A stretch of 64,000 nt of DNA from Streptomyces melanogenes (lineage in GTDB: Bacteria; Actinomycetota; Actinomycetes; Streptomycetales; Streptomycetaceae). The translations under genes were made by a program, and so were the position numbers. The notes below the pieces were generated by a model. That model made no database searches, had not been told where the DNA came from, and saw only the letters and a program-made list of their open reading frames with translations. Below are positions 57,509-64,000 of this stretch, piece after piece (within the stretch, counting starts at the first letter, position 1; each line of letters starts with the position of its first letter). Location: positions 248,001 to 312,000 of the forward strand of contig NZ_BMTS01000004.1 of assembly GCF_014649795.1 (NCBI RefSeq), read 5' to 3'.

Positions 57509-59332
57509 GTGTCGATGAAAGTCTCCGACCATGTTCTGGAACGGCTGCGCCAGTGGGAGGTCGAGCACGTCTTCGCGTACGCGGGCGACGGCATCAACGG
57601 CCTGCTCGCCGCCTGGGGCCGGGCCGACGACAAACCCCGGTTCATCCAGGCGCGGCACGAGGAGATGGCCGCGTTCGAGGCGGTGGGGTACGCGAAGTTC
57701 TCCGGGCGGGTGGGGGTGTGCGCGGCCACCTCGGGCCCCGGCGCGATCCATCTGCTCAACGGCCTCTACGACGCCAAGCTCGACCACGTGCCGGTTGTGG
57801 CGATCGTGGGTCAGACCAATCGCAGTGCCATGGGCGGCTCGTACCAGCAGGAGGTCGATCTGCTGAGCCTGTTCAAGGACGTGGCCTCCGAGTACTGCGA
57901 GATGGTGACCGTCCCCGAGCAACTGCCCAACGTCATCGACCGGGCCATGCGCACCGCCGCCGCCCGGCGGACCGTCACCGCCGTGATCATCCCGGCCGAT
58001 GTGCAGGAGCTCGACTACGAACCGCCCGGCCACGCCTTCAAGATGGTGCCCTCCAGCCTCGGCGCCGCGCACTACGCGCCCGTTCCCGCCGACGACGAGA
58101 TCGCCAGGGCCGCCGAAGTCCTGAACGCGGGGGAGAAGGTGGCCGTGCTCATCGGGCAGGGCGCGCGGGGCGCCCGGGCCGAGGTCGAGCGGCTCGCGGA
58201 CGTGCTGGGCGCGGGCGTCGCCAAGGCGCTGCTCGGCAAGGACGCGCTCCCCGACGACCTGCCGTACGTCACCGGCGCCATCGGCCTGCTGGGCACCCGG
58301 CCCTCGTACGAGCTCATGCGGGACTGCGACACGCTGCTCGTGGTGGGGTCGAGCTTCCCGTACACCCAGTTCCTGCCCGAACTCGACCAGGCGCGGGCGG
58401 TGCAGATCGACATCGACCCGTTCATGGTGGGACTGCGCTACCCCTTCGAGGTCAACCTCGTCGGCGACGCCCGCGAGACGCTGACCCGGCTGCTGCCCTT
58501 GCTCAAGCGCAAGAAGCACGACAAGTGGCGCAAGAAGATCGAGAAGGACACCGCCCGCTGGTGGCAGGTGATGGAGCGGCGCGCGGCGATCGACGCGGAT
58601 CCGATCAACCCCGAGTACGTGGTGCACGCGCTCGACGCGCTGCTGCCCGACGACGTCATCCTCGCCGCGGACTCCGGCTCGGCCGCCAACTGGTACGCCC
58701 GCCATCTGCGGATGCGCGGCACGATGCGCGGCTCGCTCTCCGGCACGCTGGCCACGATGGGGCCGGGCGTCCCGTACGTGATCGGTGCCAAGTTCGCCCA
58801 CCCGGACCGCCCGGCCGTCGCGATCGTCGGCGACGGGGCGATGCAGATGAACGGGCTCGCGGAGCTGATCACCGTGGCCAAGTACTGGCGCGAGTGGGAG
58901 AACCCCCGCCTGGTCGTCGCGGTGCTCAACAACCAGGACCTCAACCAGGTCACTTGGGAGATGCGCGCCATGTCCGGCGCCCCGCAGTTCCTGCCGTCGC
59001 AGGAGCTCCCCGATGTGCCGTACGCGGACTTCGCGCGCTCCATCGGGCTCGACGGCGTACGGGTCGAGAAGCCCGGTGACGTCGAGGGCGCCTGGCGGCG
59101 GGCGCTGGACGCGGACCGGCCGTTCGTCGTCGAGTTCCGCACCGACCCGGCGGTCCCGCCGATCCCGCCGCACGCCTCGCTCGACCAGATCGAGGCCGCC
59201 GCAGCGTCGATCGTCAAGGGCGACAGCGACCGCGTCGGCATGATCCGGCAGGGACTGAAGGCGAAGGTGCAGGAGATGCTGCCGGGCAGCCGACACCGGG
59301 AGGACCGGCCGGGCGCGAGTGGCGACGCCTGA
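57509..59332 (+). CDS. TPP-requiring enzyme, pyruvate oxidase/dehydrogenase (quinone)-like
   Basis: This 607-residue protein has the pyruvate oxidase layout: a PYR domain with QARHEEMAAFEAVGYAKFSG (catalytic Glu), a central domain, and a PP domain with the TPP motif VGDGAMQMNGLAEL...VLNNQDLNQVTW. Family members decarboxylate pyruvate to acetate with transfer of electrons to quinone or oxygen, or act on other 2-oxo acids. GTG 57509 with GGAAAGG upstream. A SigB-type promoter candidate lies ahead. Confidence 0.85.
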   Translation: MSMKVSDHVLERLRQWEVEHVFAYAGDGINGLLAAWGRADDKPRFIQARHEEMAAFEAVGYAKFSGRVGVCAATSGPGAIHLLNGLYDAKLDHVPVVAIVGQTNRSAMGGSYQQEVDLLSLFKDVASEYCEMVTVPEQLPNVIDRAMRTAAARRTVTAVIIPADVQELDYEPPGHAFKMVPSSLGAAHYAPVPADDEIARAAEVLNAGEKVAVLIGQGARGARAEVERLADVLGAGVAKALLGKDALPDDLPYVTGAIGLLGTRPSYELMRDCDTLLVVGSSFPYTQFLPELDQARAVQIDIDPFMVGLRYPFEVNLVGDARETLTRLLPLLKRKKHDKWRKKIEKDTARWWQVMERRAAIDADPINPEYVVHALDALLPDDVILAADSGSAANWYARHLRMRGTMRGSLSGTLATMGPGVPYVIGAKFAHPDRPAVAIVGDGAMQMNGLAELITVAKYWREWENPRLVVAVLNNQDLNQVTWEMRAMSGAPQFLPSQELPDVPYADFARSIGLDGVRVEKPGDVEGAWRRALDADRPFVVEFRTDPAVPPIPPHASLDQIEAAAASIVKGDSDRVGMIRQGLKAKVQEMLPGSRHREDRPGASGDA

Positions 59333-59470
59333 CGCGGGACCCGCGAAGAGGCGGTGGCCCGGGAACGCGGGCAGAGTGGCATGGGTGGGTTTCACCGCCC
59401 GGGCGCGGGCAACCCGCAGGGTGCCCGCGCGGGACCCGACCGTACCGACCGACGCAGGAGGAGTGCCCCG

Positions 59471-59860
59471 ATGAAGCCCACCGCCGCATCCCAGGCGCCG
59501 CCGGAACACCGCGTCCAAGTGGTGCTCAGCGCCTGTTCGGCCGACGACGCCGAGTCGGTCCTGGGCGTGCTGCGCCGGTACTTCTCGGTCGACGCGGGCG
59601 CCGACGACGCGGGCCACCGGCCCACGAGCCCCGATCCGGCGCGTCCGACCGTGTGGACGGCGGCCTTCGACACCTCGCGGGTGCCGGAGGAGGTGGGCCG
59701 GGCCGCGCTGGGCGGTGCGGTGACCGTCGACGTACAGGGCGGCCCCGTCGCGGTGGCCCGGCTCCGGGACGTCCTGCACCGGACCTTCGAGGTGGAGGAC
59801 GCGGGGGCGGCCTCGGGCGACCAAGAAGTGGATCTGCAACTGCGACTTCGGGGGCGGTAG
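59471..59860 (+). CDS. hypothetical protein, 129 residues
   Basis: ATG 59471 follows GGAGGAG. The protein begins with a disordered stretch, then HRVQVVLSACSADDAESVLGVLRRYF, an alpha/beta pattern with DVQGGPVAVARLRDVLHRTF near the end, suggesting a small ferredoxin-like domain. No named family recognised. Convergent with the HAD remnant, 12 bases between stops. Confidence 0.65.
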   Translation: MKPTAASQAPPEHRVQVVLSACSADDAESVLGVLRRYFSVDAGADDAGHRPTSPDPARPTVWTAAFDTSRVPEEVGRAALGGAVTVDVQGGPVAVARLRDVLHRTFEVEDAGAASGDQEVDLQLRLRGR

Positions 59861-59872
59861 GAGCGCGCCCAC

Positions 59873-60184
59873 TCAGCCGCGTCGCTCCAGCTCCGCCACC
59901 GGGCTGTCGTCGAGCGCGGCCAACAGCGCCGCCGGGTTGTCGTAGACGGCCACCGCGCCCGCCTCCTCCAGATCGGCGCGCGGGATGCCGCCCGCCAGGA
60001 CGCCCACGGGCCGCACTCCGGCTCTGGCCGCCGCCTTCATGTCCCAGACCGTGTCGCCGACGAACACCGACGTTGCGGCGTCGCCGTCGACCAGTGCCAG
60101 CGCCTGGTGGACGGGGTCGGGGGCCGGTTTCCCGGAGTCGACGTCGTCCGCGCCGGCGCCGGTGATCACAACGGTCTGCGGCAT
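59873..60184 (-). pseudogene. N-terminally truncated HAD-superfamily phosphatase
   Basis: The 103 codons match only the C-terminal half of a HAD phosphatase: SGKPAPDPVHQALALV (motif III Lys), FVGDTVWDMKAAARAGVRPVG (motif IV). The nucleophile motif DxDGT and motif II are absent, as about 100 residues are missing. The upstream sequence is unrelated. Probably non-functional. Confidence 0.75.
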
Positions 60185-60219
60185 GATCTCGTCCGTCCCT
60201 CCGGGCATCCCGTGGTGGG

Positions 60220-60244
60220 ATACCCCTCGAAAGCCTCCCCATTC
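60220..60244 (-). promoter_or_regulatory. SigB-type promoter candidate before the HAD remnant
   Basis: Minus strand: GAAT (60244-60241), 15 bases and GGGTAT (60225-60220) fit the stress-sigma consensus, 35 bases before the HAD remnant start. May be a leftover promoter or chance. Confidence 0.3.
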
Positions 60245-60376
60245 CCATGAACGGCCACTGAACGACCACGTGAATGAGCGCGGGCGGGCGCCGGCAAATG
60301 GTCCACCAATAAAACGTCTTCGGGAATGTGTGTGGCCGTCCGATGGGGGCACACGGAGAGTTGGAGGTTGATTGCC

Positions 60377-60538
60377 ATGGTCCCCTTGCTCCTCGTTCTC
60401 CTGCTGGTCCTGATCCTTTTCGGCGCCGGCTTCGCACTCAAGATCCTGTGGTGGATCGCGATCGCGGTACTGGTCCTGTGGCTCATCGGATTCGTCGCCC
60501 GGCCGAGGGGTGGATCCGGCCGCTGGTATCGCTGGTAG
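60377..60538 (+). CDS. small hydrophobic protein (DUF5670 type), second copy
   Basis: This 53-residue protein repeats the two-helix design of the gene at 30076-30246: MVPLLLVLLLVLILFGAGFA and WWIAIAVLVLWLIGFVA, then a short tail ending WYRW. GGAGG lies in the leader. The two copies are about 30 kb apart, on opposite strands. Confidence 0.8.
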   Translation: MVPLLLVLLLVLILFGAGFALKILWWIAIAVLVLWLIGFVARPRGGSGRWYRW

Positions 60539-60711
60539 CGGTGTTCCGCGCGGGAGGTTCCGCAAAGGCCGAAAAAGCGAGGTGTGGGCCGGAGGAACTC
60601 GGGCACCCGGCCCGTCGGGAGAGAGCGTCACCGAATGCTTTGAGCGGCGACGCTCTTCCGGTGCACCAATACCGAGTTCTGGCGCACGAATGACGAAAGG
60701 AATCACGTTTC

Positions 60712-61068
60712 ATGACTGAGAACATCTGGGGCTACCCGGAAACCAGCGGCCACCTCGCCGGCGCGGATCTGCGCGGCTGGAGCGTCGAGGCCACCGACGG
60801 GAGCATCGGCAAGGTCGACAAGCACTCGGACGAGGTCGGCTCCGCGTACATCGTGGTCGACACCGGCGTCTGGATCTTCGGCAAGCACGTGCTGCTGCCC
60901 GCCGGTACCGTGACGCGGCTCGACGCGGCCGAGAAGAAGGTGTACGTGGACCGTACGAAGGCCCAGATCAAGTCCGCCCCCGAGTTCGACCGGGAGAAGC
61001 ACCTCGGTGACCCCGGTTACCACGACCAGGTCGGTGGCTACTACAGCGGTCGCCCGCCGGTCGTCTGA
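60712..61068 (+). CDS. PRC-barrel domain protein
   Basis: This 118-residue protein has a PRC-barrel: ADLRGWSVEATDGSIGKVDKHSDEVGSAYIVVDTG, KHVLLPAGTVTRLDAAEKKV. The C terminus is charged (EFDREKHLGDPGYHDQVGGY). AAAGGA precedes the ATG. Such genes are often stress-induced. A terminator follows. Confidence 0.85.
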   Translation: MTENIWGYPETSGHLAGADLRGWSVEATDGSIGKVDKHSDEVGSAYIVVDTGVWIFGKHVLLPAGTVTRLDAAEKKVYVDRTKAQIKSAPEFDREKHLGDPGYHDQVGGYYSGRPPVV

Positions 61069-61142
61069 CGGTCGTCTGACGTTGCCATCAGGACCGCGTG
61101 TATCAGGACCCATTGAGCACACAAGAGCAAGATTCCCTCAGT

Positions 61143-61184
61143 CAGCGGGGCCGCCCGGAACAGCAGATCCGGGCGGCCCCGCTG
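61143..61184. terminator. 16-17-bp terminator between PRC-barrel and sigma factor genes
   Basis: CAGCGGGGCCGCCCGG (61143-61158) pairs perfectly with its complement at 61169-61184; an extra A-T pair extends the stem. Shared by the convergent genes. Confidence 0.9.
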
Positions 61185-61194
61185 CGTTCGCCGC

Positions 61195-61998
61195 TCACGC
61201 CGCCTCACCCGGCGCCGCGCACATCGCCTCCTCGCGCAGCCGCGTGCAGCACTGCCGCAGCAGTCGGCACACGTGCATCTGGGAGATGCCGAGCTCCCGG
61301 CCGATGTTCTTCTGTGTCATCCCCTGGAAGTAGCGCAGATAGAGGATCTTCCGCTCCCGGGCGGGAAGTTCGCGCAGACCGGGCTTGACGGACTCGCGGT
61401 CGATCAGCGTGTCGAGCGCCGGGTCCTCGCAGCCGATGGTGTCGGCCAGTGTGTACGAGCTCGGCGTGCCGCCGGTCTGTTCGGCGTCCAGGGACATGGC
61501 GCGGAAGCCGTCGAGGGCTTCCAGGCCGTCCCGTACGTCCGTCTCGCTCAGGCCGGTGTGTTCGGCCAGCTCCCGGACGGTCGGTTCGCCGGTTCCGGCG
61601 GACTGCAGCTCGTGGCGGGCCGTGCGGACGCGGTTGCGGAGCTCCTGGACGCGGCGCGGCACGTGGAGGGTCCACATGTGGTCGCGGAAGTGGCGCTTGA
61701 TCTCGCCGGTGATGGTGGGAACGGCGTAGGCGACGAACGGTGTGCCCAGGGCGGGATCGAAGCCGTCGACGGCTTTGAGCAGGCCCAGGGCGGCGACCTG
61801 GCGCAGATCCTCCACGGATTCGCCGCGGTCGCGGAAACGTCCGGCGAGCCGTTCCGCGAGGGGAAGCCAGGAATTCACCAACTGCTCGCGCAGTGCCGCC
61901 CGTTCGGGCCCGTCGGGCAGTGCGGTGAGTCGCACGAACGCTTCGTCGGTATCCGGTGTGTCGTCGTACGTGCGGCGATTGGCGCAGTGAGTGGACAT
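61195..61998 (-). CDS. SigB/SigF/SigG-family RNA polymerase sigma factor
   Basis: This 267-residue protein has sigma regions 2-4: region 2 (ESVEDLRQVAALGLLKAVDGFDPALGTPFVAYA), region 3 (TVRELAEHTGLSETDVRDGLEAL), and region 4 (LPARERKILYLRYFQGMTQKNIGRELGISQMHVCRLL). The VPTITGEIKRHFRDHMW motif is typical of the general-stress group. Such factors recognise GnnT-N15-GGGTA(C/T) promoters. No anti-sigma factor gene is adjacent. GAGGAG precedes ATG 61998. Confidence 0.9.
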   Translation of the reverse strand: MSTHCANRRTYDDTPDTDEAFVRLTALPDGPERAALREQLVNSWLPLAERLAGRFRDRGESVEDLRQVAALGLLKAVDGFDPALGTPFVAYAVPTITGEIKRHFRDHMWTLHVPRRVQELRNRVRTARHELQSAGTGEPTVRELAEHTGLSETDVRDGLEALDGFRAMSLDAEQTGGTPSSYTLADTIGCEDPALDTLIDRESVKPGLRELPARERKILYLRYFQGMTQKNIGRELGISQMHVCRLLRQCCTRLREEAMCAAPGEAA

Positions 61999-62320
61999 GA
62001 CGTGCGCTCCTCGGACGGAAAAGGGATCTCCGTCGGAAAAGGAGGGGGTGCAGGGCCGGGGTGTAGGTCCCCGCCGCCCATTCCGTGGCAGCGTATTTCC
62101 ACTGGAACGGGCCGTATGCATGCGGCGGAGCGGAATTCCGGGAAACTTCGTGGTGTGTGCGAGGGGTGACTTTGGGTGCGAGGCCGGGCGAATGCCGGGG
62201 CGTTTGTCCGCGCCCGCCGCCGTCACCGGGGCGACGCCGCTGCCCGAAGCTGGTTAGATCGAGCCGGGCGCGACCCCGGCGTAGATCGCGAAAGCGGTCG
62301 GCACGGCAGAGGGAGACACC
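61999..62320. other. 322-bp divergent promoter region
   Basis: Upstream of both the sigma factor and the UvrA-like gene. No GGGTA(C/T) match was found here, so the sigma gene shows no evident autoregulatory site. Nothing else supported. Confidence 0.4.

Positions 62321-64000
<1,680 letters not shown>

Noticed and set aside
55844..59872. A 1342-codon open frame on the minus strand across Dps and the TPP enzyme
   Set aside because: Only its last 195 codons (nucleosidase) look like a protein; the rest is low-complexity His/Arg/Gly-rich sequence antisense to two clear genes.

Overview
The base composition (very GC-rich, strong third-position GC bias), frequent GTG starts, a SigB/F/G-family sigma factor, a gas-vesicle cluster in the order gvpO-A-F-G-Y-Z-J-L-S-K, mycothiol- and F420-linked enzyme families and many Tat/Sec-exported glycosidases all point to a Streptomyces or close relative. 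No phage, transposon, CRISPR array or rRNA was seen. The content (few core genes, many exported enzymes and stress genes) resembles a chromosome arm rather than the core; that placement is inference.

Layout. 0-7.8 kb: a partial HxlR regulator divergent from a quinone-oxidoreductase-type gene; an Asp/Glu-racemase-superfamily gene divergent from a translationally coupled flavoprotein-lyase pair that resembles the CreE/CreD aspartate-nitrosuccinate (nitrous acid) enzymes; an exported cupredoxin-like protein; and a dienelactone hydrolase. 7.8-18.2 kb: initiator tRNA, TMEM175-type channel, GH29 fucosidase, a stand-alone trpF, an orphan gcvH, a VWA protein, and a GH18 chitinase with chitin-responsive direct repeats. 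18.2-23.2 kb: IclR, GNAT, hydrolase, TetR and MFS genes and the remnant of an F420-dependent oxidoreductase gene. 23.2-27 kb: a six-gene Mrp/Mnh-like cation/proton antiporter operon with a fused F-G subunit. 27-31.3 kb: AI-2E-type permease, GNAT, small stress proteins (DUF5133, CsbD, DUF5670) and a CDF metal transporter. 31.3-36.4 kb: the gas-vesicle cluster, joined at its 3' end to the CDF gene. 36.4-39.6 kb: transketolase and a type II NADH dehydrogenase on the same strand, upstream of gvpO. 39.8-49.3 kb: TetR plus a Tat-lipoprotein agmatine deiminase, a histidine-phosphatase lipoprotein, two frameshifted genes (mycothiol-dependent isomerase family and MBL hydrolase), AraC, SLC13/ArsB-like permease and UspA. 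49.3-55.8 kb: GH20 hexosaminidase, a secreted RICIN-domain protein, and a TetR/aldo-keto reductase pair. 55.8-64 kb: nucleosidase, Dps, pyruvate-oxidase-like TPP enzyme, a truncated HAD gene, a second DUF5670 protein, a PRC-barrel protein, a SigB-family sigma factor, and a partial UvrA paralogue running off the end.

How parts fit together. The three glycosidases and the RICIN protein form a dispersed set for chitin and glycoprotein breakdown, three of them with TTGACAT-type -35 boxes. A second theme is general and osmotic stress: Mrp operon, gas-vesicle genes, CsbD, Dps, UspA, PRC-barrel, pyruvate oxidase and a SigB-type sigma factor. GnnT-N15-GGGTA(C/T) motifs lie in front of the Mrp operon, the pyruvate-oxidase-like gene and the HAD remnant. 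The most unusual metabolic unit is the coupled flavoprotein-lyase pair at 2.5-5.8 kb, with no surrounding biosynthetic cluster.
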